This document shows, piece after piece, positions 25,753 to 38,214 of a stretch of 64,000 nt of DNA. The translations under genes were made by a program, and so were the position numbers. The notes beneath the pieces are model-generated. The model saw only the letters and a list, made by a program, of their open reading frames with translations, was not told the origin of the DNA and searched no databases. Source of the stretch: Crossaster papposus (lineage: Eukaryota; Echinodermata; Asteroidea; Velatida; Solasteridae); assembly GCA_037893245.1 (NCBI GenBank), contig JBAIAA010000704.1, positions 372,001 through 436,000 of the forward strand, in the 5' to 3' direction. Each line of letters opens with the position of its first letter. Within the stretch, counting starts at the first letter, position 1.

Positions 25753-27399
25753 ATTTGGTTTGTAACCTTGTTTTTGCAAAGAAAATGTGTGCTTCGTAGC
25801 AGTTAGCAGCTCTGTGGATGTGCTGCAATTGTTTCTTTTCTGCCGATATTTATACTAAAATTAACAATGTTTCTGTCGGCTCCATCCACACTTCTTTTTG
25901 TTAGACCCTTTGCATATATACAATCCTGTGATATGTTATTCTGATCTAACCAGTCCTGTAGAACATGTTTTGCTATTAAATCATACTGTAGTTTCATGCT
26001 GGTCAAGGCAGGGTGTTTTATTTTGCAATAAACCATCTACAGGCTGATCAACAGTGTATGAATCATGTGTTTATAAACCAGTCTCATGTTTTGTGTAACT
26101 TACCAGAGTTGTTTTTGTATCGTGCTTTTGTTTTACTTTTGTCGTCTCTAAGTTTTAAAGATAAGTTTTAAAGCGCACATGTATTGTGACGTCAATACGC
26201 CTTAGGCTTATAAAGTACCACTAAACAAGACTTAAAAAAAAAAAATTAAGTGAAATGCAAGCTGTTTCTATATGCAAATTGCGTCGCGAAAATAACTTAA
26301 AACGCTGTACAAAAATACTCAAGTTACCGAGATATTTATGCAAATCACTTCGCGGAAGGTTACTAGGCTTACTGTTTTTCAGTGATGGGTCGCGCTGGCC
26401 AGTGTGACAACTCGTTATTTTCATTATTTTCTTTCAAGATCAGCATTCAAAATCTTTCTAGATCTTTCAAGTCTATGTAAATTTGTACACAACTTAATAA
26501 AATATATTCACATGTAAATTTACATGTACTTTCACATATAATATTTCAAGGTCTTGAAAGATCTTTCAACAGTGGCAACACTTGCGCAATGCAAAAATGA
26601 CTGGTCCGCGCCGCCTGTGTTTCAAACCACAGCGAAAATAGAGGGACCAGGGACCATGTGGTTAGTCAGGCGTTTTCGTAAATTGGCGGGCAAGGAGGGT
26701 TGAGGACTTTTTAAAAACCGTCACAACTTTACTGTAAGTTTTTTATATTTTTGCATGAAACCTCGACCATTTTGACTTCAAAATTTAGGCAGAAATTACG
26801 GCACTACTGTATAGATGCTTAATTGGAAACTCTGTTTAAATGTTTTGCTTTTTAAAGGAGAATTTCTGTCTTTTATTGAGATGGGTGTGGCCTAGTCCTA
26901 GCGCCATTATGTGGCCGTATGTCCAGAGCATGCAGTATACGGCCACAGAATGGGGCTATAGGCTAGTGTGACCGGTTATAACCCTTGGCTTTGACTTTGA
27001 GGCGAATGTGTAGTTTATATAGGCCCCTGTGTTAGTCCAATTTGAGCCAATAGTGGTTTTTATCATTCCAAAATGACTCTATCGACCTAAAGTATACATC
27101 TTTTAATAATATAATGACAATTATTTAATTTATTTAAACACTTTCTTGTAGTAGAAAATGTGTTTTTCTTAGGTCTATTCATGTGGTTTTGTCTTTGAAG
27201 TCCTGTGTTAGTACGTGCCATTTTTGAGGCAGGGGTGTTTTTTATGATTCCAAAATGACATCAATGATCAACCTAAAGTAACTTCTGTCCAATCTATTGA
27301 GACAGTTTTTAAAAATTTAGGCTAGTAATATTGATATAAATCCATATCCAAATACAATTACAAATACACTGTTGAAAATTGACAATTTGTTGAAAATGT
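25753..27399. other. Intergenic stretch with no gene recognised
   Basis: AT-rich single-copy-looking sequence. The minus-strand ORF at 25803-26036 is not recognised. From about 26660 the sequence passes gradually into A/T-rich material that precedes the 68-bp satellite. Confidence 0.5.
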
Positions 27400-30300
27400 T
27401 CAAATTTTGCCTAATTTTTGATTGAAAATCAAAGGCTTACCCCTCACATTAAATTTAGAAATGTTGGCCATGAATGCTAAACCCTTACAATTTTTTTATT
27501 TTTCAAAAAACTCAAATTGGGGTAATTGGGTAAAGTTTTTGAAAAATGTTCGGCTATTTTCAATAGAAATGCAAGGGGGCTAACCCTCGGAGGCCAAAAC
27601 TTGAATTTTGCAAAATTGTTCAATCCAAAGTTCTAATTATGCCAATTTTTTTTTAAATGCAACGCATAACCCCTTTATAATGGTTAATTTTCCCCAAAAC
27701 TCTAATTATGCCCAATTTTGACAAAAATGCAAGGCTAACCCCTACAATTGTTAATTTATTCAAAAAATCTAATTATGCCCAATTTTGGTAGAAATGCAAG
27801 GCTAACCCCTTACAATTGTTAATTTATTCAAAAACTCTAATTATGCCAAATTTTGGTAGAAATGCAAGGCTAACCCCTTACAATGTTTAATTTATTCAAA
27901 AACTATAATTATGCCCAATGTTGGTCGAAATGCAAGGCTAACCCCTTACAATTGTTAATTTATTCAAAAACTCTAATTATGCGCAATGTTGACAAAAATG
28001 CAAGGCTAACCCCTTACAATGTTTAATTTATTCGAAAACTCTAATTATGTCCAATTTTGATAGAAAAGCAAGGCTAACCCCTTACAATTGTAAATTTTCA
28101 AAAAAACTATAATTATGCCCAATTTTGGTAGAAATGCAAGGCTAACCCCTTACAATTGTTAATTTATTCAAAAACTCTAATTATGCGCAATGTTGACAAA
28201 AATGCAAGGCTAACCCCTTACAATGTTTAATTTATTTAAAAACTATAATTATGCCCAATTTTGACAAAAAAGCAAGGCTAACCCCTTACAATTGTAAATT
28301 TTCCCCAAAACTCTAATTATGCCCAATTTTGGTAGAAATGCAAGGCTAACCCCTTACAATTGTTAATTTATTCAAAAACTCTAATTATGCCATATTTTTA
28401 TAGAAAAGCAAGGCTAACCCTTACAATTGTTAATTTATTAAAAAACTCTAATTATGCCCAATTTTGGTAGAAATGCAAGGCTAACCCCCTACAATTGTAA
28501 ATTTTCAAAAAACTGTAATTATGCCCAATTTTGGTAGAAATGCAAGTGAGTCCTTACAATGTTTGATTTATTCAAAAACTCTAATTATGCCCAATTTTGA
28601 ACAAAAGGCAAGGCTAACCCCTTACAATTGTTAATTTATTCAAAAACTCTAAATATGCTAAATTTTGGTAGAAATGCAAGGCTAACTAACCCCTGACAAT
28701 TGATAATTTATTCGAAAACTCTAGTTATGCCCAATTTTGACAAAAAAGCAAGGCTAACCCCTAACAATTGATAATTTATTCAAAAACTCTAATTAAGTCA
28801 AATTTTGATAGAAAAGCAAGGCTAACCACTTAAAATGTTTAATTTATTCAACAAATCTAATTATGCCCAATTTTGGTAGAATTGCAAGGCTAACCCCTTA
28901 CAATTGTTAATTTATTCAAAAACTCTAATTATGCCCAATTTGGACAAAAATGCAAGGCTAACCCCTTACAATTGTTAATTTATTCAAAAACTCTAATTAT
29001 GCGCAATGTTGACAAAAATGCAAGGCTAACCCCTTACAATGTTTAATTTATTCGAAAACTCTAATTATGTCCAATTTTGATAGAAAAGCAAGGCTAACCC
29101 CTTACAATTGTAAATTTTCAAAAAAACTATAATTATGCCCAATTTTGGTAGAAATGCAAGGCTAACCCCTTACAATTGTTAATTTATTCAAAAACTCTAA
29201 TTATGCGCAATGTTGACAAAAATGCAAGGCTAACCCCTTACAATGTTTAATTTATTCAAAAACTATAATTATGCCCAATGTTGGTCGAAATGCAAGGCTA
29301 ACCCCTTACAATTGTTAATTTATTCAAAAACTCTAATTATGCGCAATGTTGACAAAAATGCAAGGCTAACCCCTTACAATGTTTAATTTATTCAAAAACC
29401 TCTAATTATGCCCAATTTTGATAGAAAAGCAAGGCTAACCCCTTACAATTGTAAATTTTCCCAAAACTCTAATTATGCCTAATTTTTGTAGAAATGCAAG
29501 GCTAACCCCTTACAATTGTTAATTTATTCAAAAACTCTAATTATGCCCAATGTTGACAAAAAAGCAAGGCTAACCCTTACAATTGTTAATTTATTCAAAA
29601 ACTCTAATTATGTCCAATTTTGATAGAAAAGCAAGGCTAACCCCTTACAATTGTAAATTTTCAAAAAAACTCTAATTATGCCCAATTTTGGTAGAAATGC
29701 AAGGCTAACCCCTTACAATTGTTAATTTATTCAAAAACTCTAATTATGCGCAATGTTGACAAAAATGCAAGGCTAACCCCTTACAATGTTTAATTTATTC
29801 AAAAACTCTAATTATGCCCAATGTTGACAAAAAAGCAAGGCTAACCCTTACAATTGTTAATTTATTCAAAAACTCTAATTATGTCCAATTTTGATAGAAA
29901 AGCAAGGCTAACCCCTTACAATTGTAAATTTTCCAAAAAACTCTAATTATGCCCAATTTTGATAGAAAAGCAAGGCTAACCCCTTACAATGTTTAATTTA
30001 TTCAAAAACTCTATGCCCAATTTTGATAGAAAAGCAAGGCTAACCCCTTACAATGTTTAATTTATTCAAAAACTCTAATTATGCCCAATTTTGGTAGAAA
30101 TGCAAGGCTAACCCTTACAATTGCTAATTTATTCAAAAACTATAATTATGCGCAATGTTGACAAAAATGCAAGGCTAACCCCTTACAATGTTTAATTTAT
30201 TCAAAAACTCTAATTATGCCCAATTTTTGTAGAAATGCAAGGCTAACCCCTTACAATTGTAAATTTATTCAAAAACTCTAATTAAGTCAAATTTTGATAG

Positions 30301-33300
30301 AAAAGCAAGGCTAACCCCTTAAAATGTTTAATTTATTCAAAAAATCTAATTATGCCCAATTTTGGTAGAATTGCAAGGCTAACCCCTTACAATTGTTAAT
30401 TTATTCAAAAACTCTAATTATGCCCAATTTTGACAAAAATGCAAGGCTAACCCCTTACAATGTTTAATTTATTCAAAAACTCTAATTATGCCCAATTTTG
30501 ACAAAAATGCAAGGCTAACCCCTTACAATGTTTAATTTATTCAAAAACTCTAATTATGCGCAATGTTGACAAAAATGCAAGGCCCCTTACAATTGTTAAT
30601 TTATTCAAAAACTCTAATTATGCCCAATTTTGACAAAAATGCAAGGCTAACCCCTTACAATGTTTAATTTATTCAAAAACTCTAATTATGTCCAATTTTG
30701 ATAGAAAAGCAAGGCTAACCCCTTACAATTGTAAATATTCAAAAAAAACTCTAATTATGCCCAATTTTGATAGAAAAGCAAGGCTAACCCCTTACAATGT
30801 TTAATTTATTCAAAAACTCTAATTATGCCCAATTTTGATAGAAAAGCAAGGCTAACCCCTTACAATGTTTAATTTATTCAAAAACTCTAATTATGCGCAA
30901 TGTTGACAAAAATGCAAGGCCCCTTACAATTGTTAATTCATTCAAAAACTCTAATTATGCCCAATTTTGACAAAAATGCAAGGCTAACCCCTTACAATGT
31001 TTAATTTATTCAAAAACTCTAATTATGTCCAATTTTGATAGAAAAGCAAGGCTAACCCCTTACAATTGTAAATATTCCAAAAAAACTCTAATTATGCCCA
31101 ATTTTGATAGAAAAGCAAGGCTAACCCCTTACAATGTTTAATTTATTCAAAAACTCTAATTATGCCCAATTTTGATAGAAATGCAAGGCTAACCCCTTAC
31201 AATTGTAAATTTTCCCAAAACTCTAATTATGCCTAATTTTTGTAGAAATGCAAGGCTAACCCCTTACAATTGTAAATTTATTCAAAAACTCTAATTATGC
31301 CTAATTTTTGTAGAAATGCAAGGCTAACCCCTTACAATTGTAAATTTATTCAAAAACTCTAATAAAGTCAAATTTTGATAAAAAAGCAAGGCTAACCCCT
31401 TACAATTGTTAATTTATTCAAAAACTCTAATTATGCGCAATGTTGGTAGAATTGCAAGGCTAACCCCTTACAATGTTTAATTTATTCAAAAACTCTAATT
31501 ATACCCAATTTTGGTAGAATTGCAAGGCTAACCCCTTACAATGTTTAATTTATTCAAAAACTCTAATTATGCCCAATTTTGATAGAAATGCAAGGCTAAC
31601 CCCTTACAATTGTAAATTTTCCCAAAACTCTAATTATGCCTAATTTTTGTAGAAATGCAAGGCTAACCCCTTACAATTGTAAATTTATTCAAAAACTCTA
31701 ATTATGCCTAATTTTTGTAGAAATGCAAGGCTAACCCCTTACAATTGTAAATTTATTCAAAAACTCTAATAAAGTCAAATTTTGATAAAAAAGCAAGGCT
31801 AACCCCTTACAATTGTTAATTTATTCAAAAACTCTAATTATGCGCAATGTTGGTAGAATTGCAAGGCTAACCCCTTACAATGTTTAATTTATTCAAAAAC
31901 TCTAATTATGTCCAATTTTGATAGAAAAGCAAGGCTAACCCCTTACAATGTTTAATTTATTCAAAAACTCTAAATATGCCCAATTTTGATAGAAAAGCAA
32001 GGCTAACCCCTTACAATGTTTAATTTATTCAAAAACTCTAATTATGCCCAGTTTTGGTAGAAATGCAAGGCTAACCCTTACAATTGTTAATTTTCCCAAA
32101 ACTCTAATTACGCCTAATTTTTGTAGAAAAGCAAGGCTAACCCCTTAAAATGTTTAATTTTTTCAAAAAATCTAATTACGCCCAATTTTGGTAGAATTGC
32201 AAGGCTAACCCCTTACAATTGTTAATTTATTCAAAAACTCTAATTATGCCCAATTTTGACAAAAATGCAAGGCTAACCCCTTACAATGTTTAATTTATTC
32301 AAAAACTCTAATTATGCGCAATGTTGACAAAAATGCAAGGCTAACCCCTTACAATTGTTAATTTATTCAAAAACTCTAATTATGCCCAATTTTGACAAAA
32401 ATGCAAGGCTAACCCCTTACAATGTTTAATTTATTCAAAAACTCTAATTATGCGCAATGTTGACAAAAATGCAAGGCCCCTTACAATTGTTAATTTATTC
32501 AAAAACTCTAATTATGCCCAATTTTGACAAAAATGCAAGGCTAACCCCTTACAATGTTTAATTTATTCAAAAAATCTAATTATGTCCAATTTTGATAGAA
32601 AAGCAAGGCTAACCCCTTACAATTGTAAATATTCCAAAAAAACTCTAATTATGCCAAATTTTGATAGAAAAGCAAGGCTAACCCCTTACAATGTTTAATT
32701 TATTCAAAAACTCTAATTATGCCCAATTTTGATAGAAAAGCAAGGCTAACCCCTTACAATGTTTAATTTATTCAAAAACTCTAATTATGCCCAATTTTGG
32801 TAGAAATGCAAGGCTAACCCTTACAACGTTTAATTTATTCAAAAACTCTAATTATGCCCAATTTTGGTAGAAATGCAAGGCTAACCCTTACAATTGCTAA
32901 TTTATTCAAAAACTATAATTATGCGCAATGTTGACAAAAATGCAAGGCTAACCCCTTACAATGTTTAATTTATTCAAAAACTCTAATTATGCCCAATTTT
33001 TGTAGAAATGCAAGGCTAACCCCTTACAATTGTAAATTTATTCAAAAACTCTAATTAAGTCAAATTTTGATAGAAAACCAAGGCTAACCCCTTAAAATGT
33101 TTAATTTATTCAAAAAATCTAATGATGCCCAATTTTGGTAGAATTGCAAGGCTAACCCCTTACAATGTTTAATTTATTCAAAAACTCTAATTATGCCCAA
33201 TTTTGACAAAAAAGCAAGGCTAACCCTTACAATTGTTAATTTATTCAAAAACTCTAATTATGTCCAATTTTGATAGAAAAGCAAGGCTAACCCCTTACAA

Positions 33301-34877
33301 TTGTAAATATTCCAAAAAAACTCTAATTATGCCCAATTTTGATAGAAAAGCAAGGCTAACCCCTTACAATGTTTAATTTATTCAAAAACTCTAATTATGC
33401 CCAATTTTGATAGAAATGCAAGGCTAACCCCTTACAATTGTAAATTTTCCCAAAACTCTAATTATGCCTAATTTTTGTAGAAATGCAAGGCTAACCCCTT
33501 ACAATTGTAAATTTATTCAAAAACTCTAATTATGCCTAATTTTTGTAGAAATGCAAGGCTAACCCCTTACAATTGTAAATTTATTCAAAAACTCTAATAA
33601 AGTCAAATTTTGATAAAAAAGCAAGGCTAACCCCTTACAATGTTTAATTTATTCAAAAACTCTAATTATGCGCAATGTTGGTAGAATTGCAAGGCTAACC
33701 CCTTACAATGTTTAATTTATTCAAAAACTCTAATTATACCCAATTTTGGTAGAATTGCAAGGCTAACCCCTTACAATGTTTAATTTATTCAAAAACTCTA
33801 ATTATGCCCAATTTTGATAGAAATGCAAGGCTAACCCCTTACAATTGTAAATTTTCCCAAAACTCTAATTATGCCTAATAAATGTAGAAATGCAAGGCTA
33901 ACCCCTTACAATTGTTAATTTATTCAAAAACTCTAATTATGTCCAATTTTGATAGAAAAGCAAGGCTAACCCCTTACAATGTTTAATTTATTCAAAAACT
34001 CTAAATATGCCCAATTTTGATAGAAAAGCAAGGCTAACCCCTTACAATGTTTAATTTATTCAAAAACTCTAATTATGCCCAGTTTTGGTAGAAATGCAAG
34101 GCTAACCCTTACAATTGTTAATTTTCCCAAAACTCTAATTACGCCTAATTTTTGTAGAAAAGCAAGGCTAACCCCTTAAAATGTTTAATTTTTTCAAAAA
34201 ATCTAATTACGCCCAATTTTGGTAGAATTGCAAGGCTAACCCCTTACAATTGTTAATTTATTCAAAAACTCTAATTATGCCCAATTTTGACAAAAATGCA
34301 AGGCTAACCCCTTACAATGTTTAATTTATTCAAAAACTCTAATTATGCGCAATGTTGACAAAAATGCAAGGCTAACTCCTTACAATTGTTAATTTATTCA
34401 AAATCTCTAATTATGCCAAATTTTGACAAAAATGCAAGGCTAACCCTTACAATGTTTAATTTATTCAAAAACTCTAATTATGCCCAATTTTGATAGAAAT
34501 GCAAGGCTAACCCCTTACAATTGTAAATTTTCCCAAAACTCTAATTATGCCTAATAAATGTAGAAATGCAAGGCTAACCCCTTACAATTGTTAATTTATT
34601 CAAAAACTCGAATTATGTCCAATTTTGATAGAAAAGCAAGGCTAACCCCTTACAATTGTACATTTCCCCAAAAAACTATAATTATGCCCAATTTTGGTAG
34701 AAATGGAAGGCTAACCCCTTACAATTGTTAATTTATTCAAAAACTCTAATTATGTCCAATTTTGATAGAAAAGCAAGGCTAACCCCTTACAATGTTTAAT
34801 TTATTCAAAAACTCGAAATATGCTCAATTTTGGTAGAAATGCAAGGCTAACCCCTTACAATTGTTAATTTTTTTCAA
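27400..34877. repeat. 68-bp AT-rich satellite, about 105 to 110 copies
   Basis: The unit reads GCAAGGCTAACCCCTTACAA, then a variable TTGTTAATTTATTC or TGTTTAATTTATTC, then AAAAACTCTAATTATGCCCA and ATTTTGGTAGAAAT. For example it starts at 27796 and again at 27864. Monomers before about 27600 are degenerate. Distinct monomer types (GCGCAATGTTGACAAAAAT; TTGATAGAAAAGC; TTTTTGTAGAAAT) recur in the same order over blocks of about 1 and 2 kb, so there is higher-order structure. Confidence 0.95.
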
Positions 34878-37226
34878 TCGGTTCAATTATGGGCTGTCGG
34901 TTCAATTATGGGCTATATCGGTTCAATTATGGGCTATATCGGTTCAATTATGGGCTATATCGGTTCAATTATGGGCTATATCGGTTCAATTATGGGCTAT
35001 ATCGGTTCAATTATGGGCTATATCGGTTCAATTATGGGCTATATCGGTTCAATTATGGGCTATATCGGTTCAATTATGGGCTATATCGGTTCAATTATGG
35101 GCTATATCGGTTCAATTATGGGCTATATCGGTTCAATTATGGGCTATATCGGTTCAATTATGGGCTATATCGGTTCAATTATGGGCTATATCGGTTCAAT
35201 TATGGGCTATATCGGTTCAATTATGGGCTATATCGGTTCAATTATGGGCTATATCGGTTCAATTATGGGCTATATCGGTTCAATTATGGGCTATATCGGT
35301 TCAATTATGGGCTATATCGGTTCAATTATGGGCTATATCGTTTCAATTATGGGCTATATCGTTTCAATTATGGGCTATATCGTTTCAATTATGGGCTATA
35401 TCGTTTCAATTATGGGCTATATCGTTTCAATTATGGGCTATATCTGTTTCAATTATGGGCTATATCGTTTCAATTATGGGCTATATCGGTTCAATTATGG
35501 GCTATATCGGTTCAATTATGGGCTATATCGGTTCAATTATGGGCTATATCGGTTCAATTATGGGCTATATCGGTTCAATTATGGGCTATATCGGTTCAAT
35601 TATGGGCTATATCGGTTCAATTATGGGCTATATCGGTTCAATTATGGGCTATATCGGTTCAATTATGGGCTATATCGGTTCAATTATGGGCTATATCGGT
35701 TCAATTATGGGCTATATCGTTTCAATTATGGGCTATATCGTTTCAATTATGGGCTATATCGTTTCAATTATGGGCTATATCGTTTCAATTATGGGCTATA
35801 TCGTTTCAATTATGGGCTATATCGTTTCAATTATGGGCTATATCGTTTCAATTATGGGCTATATCTGTTTCAATTATGGGCTATATCTGTTTCAATTATG
35901 GGCTATATCGTTTCAATTATGGGCTATATCGTTTCAATTATGGGCTATATCGGTTCAATTATGGGCTATATCGGTTTCAATTATGGGCTATATCGGTTTC
36001 AATTATGGGCTATATCGGTTTCAATTATGGGCTATATCGGTTTCAATTATGGGCTATATCGGTTTCAATTATGGGCTATATCGGTTTCAATTATGGGCTA
36101 TATCGGTTTCAATTATGGGCTATATCGGTTTCAATTATGGGCTATATCGGTTCAATTATGGGCTATATCGTTTCAATTATGGGCTATATCGTTTCAATTA
36201 TGGGCTATATCGTTTCAATTATGGGCTATATCGTTTCAATTATGGGCTATATCGGTTTCAATTATGGGCTATATCGGTTTCAATTATGGGCTATATCGGT
36301 TTCAATTATGGGCTATATCGGTTTCAATTATGGGCTATATCGGTTTCAATTATGGGCTATATCGGTTTCAATTATGGGCTATATCGGTTCAATTATGGGC
36401 TATATCGGTTCAATTATGGGCTATATCGTTTCAATTATGGGCTATATCGTTTCAATTATGGGCTATATCGTTTCAATTATGGGCTATATCGTTTCAATTA
36501 TGGGCTATATCGTTTCAATTATGGGCTATATCGTTTCAATTATGGGCTATATCGTTTCAATTATGGGCTATATCGGTTCAATTATGGGCTATATCGGTTC
36601 AATTATGGGCTATATCGGTTCAATTATGGGCTATATCGGTTCAATTATGGGCTATATCGTTTCTATTATGGGCTATATCGTTTCAATTATGGGCTATATC
36701 GTTTCAATTATGGGCTATATCGTTTCAATTATGGGCTATATCGTTTCAATTATGGGCTATATCGTTTCAATTATGGGCTATATCGTTTCAATTATGGGCT
36801 ATATCGTTTCAATTATGGGCTATATCGGTTTCAATTATGGGCTATATCGGTTTCAATTATGGGCTATATCGTTTCAATTATGGGCTATATCGGTTTCAAT
36901 TATGGGCTATATCGGTTTCAATTATGGGCTATATCGGTTTCAATTATGGGCTATATCGGTTTCAATTATGGGCTATATCGGTTTCAATTATGGGCTATAT
37001 CGGTTTCAATTATGGGCTATATCGTTTCAATTATGGGCTATATCGTTTTCAATTATGGGCTATATCGGTTTCAATTATGGGCTATATCGGTTTCAATTAT
37101 GGGCTATATCGGTTTCAATTATGGGCTATATCGGTTTCAATTATGGGCTATATCATTTTCAATTATGGGCTATATCGGTTCAATTATGGGCTATATCGGT
37201 TCAATTATGGGCTATATCGGTTCAAT
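34878..37226. repeat. 21/22-bp minisatellite, about 110 copies
   Basis: The unit is GGTTCAATTATGGGCTATATC (21 bp). Variants GTTTCAATTATGGG... (21 bp) and GGTTTCAATTATGGG... (22 bp) occur in runs. All three + frames stay open for about 780 codons (FNYGLYR, QLWAISV and SIMGYIG heptads) because 21 is a multiple of three and the unit has no + strand stop. All minus frames contain stops in every unit. No coding role is supported. Confidence 0.95.
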
Positions 37227-37285
37227 GTTAATTTATTCAAAAAATCTAATTATTGCCAATTTTAACAAAAAAGGGATTGGCCTTA
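37227..37285. repeat. Remnant of the 68-bp satellite beyond the 21-bp array
   Basis: TTAATTTATTCAAAAAATCT and ATTGCCAATTTTAACAAAAA are most of one 68-bp monomer. The 21-bp array is therefore embedded in the satellite rather than just adjacent to it. Confidence 0.85.
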
Positions 37286-38041
37286 TATATAAAAAAAGTG
37301 GAGTCATGTGTCAACTTTGTTTTCTTTTCATAATATTTATTCTATTCCTGTTTAAAGGTTAGCAACCGAAGACTTCAGACACAAAAGCCGTTAATAAGAG
37401 ATTCTGAAATAATAAACAAAATGAAAAAAACCAATAACATCTAGAAAAGACATTATGTTAAAATTCATAAAATAAATTTCTAGATCATACACCTCTTTTT
37501 TCTGAACTTGCACTGCAAACGGAAATTATGTTATACAATGTAATGGGGAAACTGATGTTTCGAAAGTAGCACGGTACTAAACAAAACACAATTGCCCCAA
37601 AGATGCACCATTAAAACAAACTATGTTTTAGTAGAAGGTAACATTAACACCAACTCCCTGTCTTGAACCATATTTAACATGTATATATATATTTGGGGTG
37701 ACTCGCGTCGCCTAGATTAAACATTTCCAGCTTAGCTCTGAAATGACAGATGGAAATGGGAACGATTTCTCAAAAAAAATTGATAAGGTGGCCCTGTATC
37801 ATATCTGTGGTTAGGGTGTGGTTAGGTTGTGGTTAGGGCGTGGCCAGGGGCGTGGTTAGGTTGTGGTTAGGGCGTGGCCAGGGGCGTGGTTATACTCCAT
37901 ATTTTCAAGCTGCATATATGTCTGCTTAAAAACCACAAAGTGTCCAGCTTTAAATTACCCAGCAGAAATATAGATAATGAAAAATAGATAATATATTGCT
38001 CTGTTTGGCGTGCCCTTGTCATGTGACGGTCACGTGACTTG
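37286..38041. other. GTF3C3 3' flank, including a GTGGTTAGG simple repeat
   Basis: No coding exon. A repeat of GTGGTTAGG and GCGTGGCCAGGG lies at about 37803-37892. A minus-strand AATAAA (TTTATT at 37336-37341), about 700 bases past the GTF3C3 stop, is one possible polyadenylation signal. Confidence 0.5.
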
Positions 38042-38214
38042 TCATATAACGCTGTTGCTCAGTAATTCAATGGCCATCTCCTCGTTGCCGCTGTGTCGGT
38101 AGATCAGGGACAAGTTGAAGGTCAGTTCTGATCGGAGGTCAAACCTGGGGTCGTCACTAGAGGGCAGGAGATCCAGGCCTTTGTGGTAGTAGCGAAGGGC
38201 CATATGATGCAATC
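38042..38214 (-). CDS. GTF3C3: GTF3C3 exon 19 (last coding)
   Basis: 173 nt ending in TGA. Encodes LHHMALRYYHKGLDLLPSSD, then RSELTFNLSLIYRHSGNEEM and AIELLSNSVI. Matches the final TPR of the human protein (IAYNLSLIYQSSGN). Confidence 0.95.

Noticed and set aside
25803-26036. 77-codon minus-strand ORF
   Set aside because: No recognisable domain, no codon signal and no splice partners; left as unassigned intergenic sequence.
27400-37226. CRISPR-like or phage-like repeat array
   Set aside because: Units are contiguous tandem copies with no unique spacers, and the setting is an animal gene neighbourhood.
34861-37362. Three overlapping + strand ORFs of about 780-830 codons
   Set aside because: They are different frames of one 21/22-bp tandem repeat; the peptides are pure heptad repeats and switch among the same three heptads, so no gene is supported.
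37803-37892. Telomeric or G4 regulatory repeat (GTGGTTAGG)
   Set aside because: A short local simple repeat with mixed units; nothing ties it to a function.
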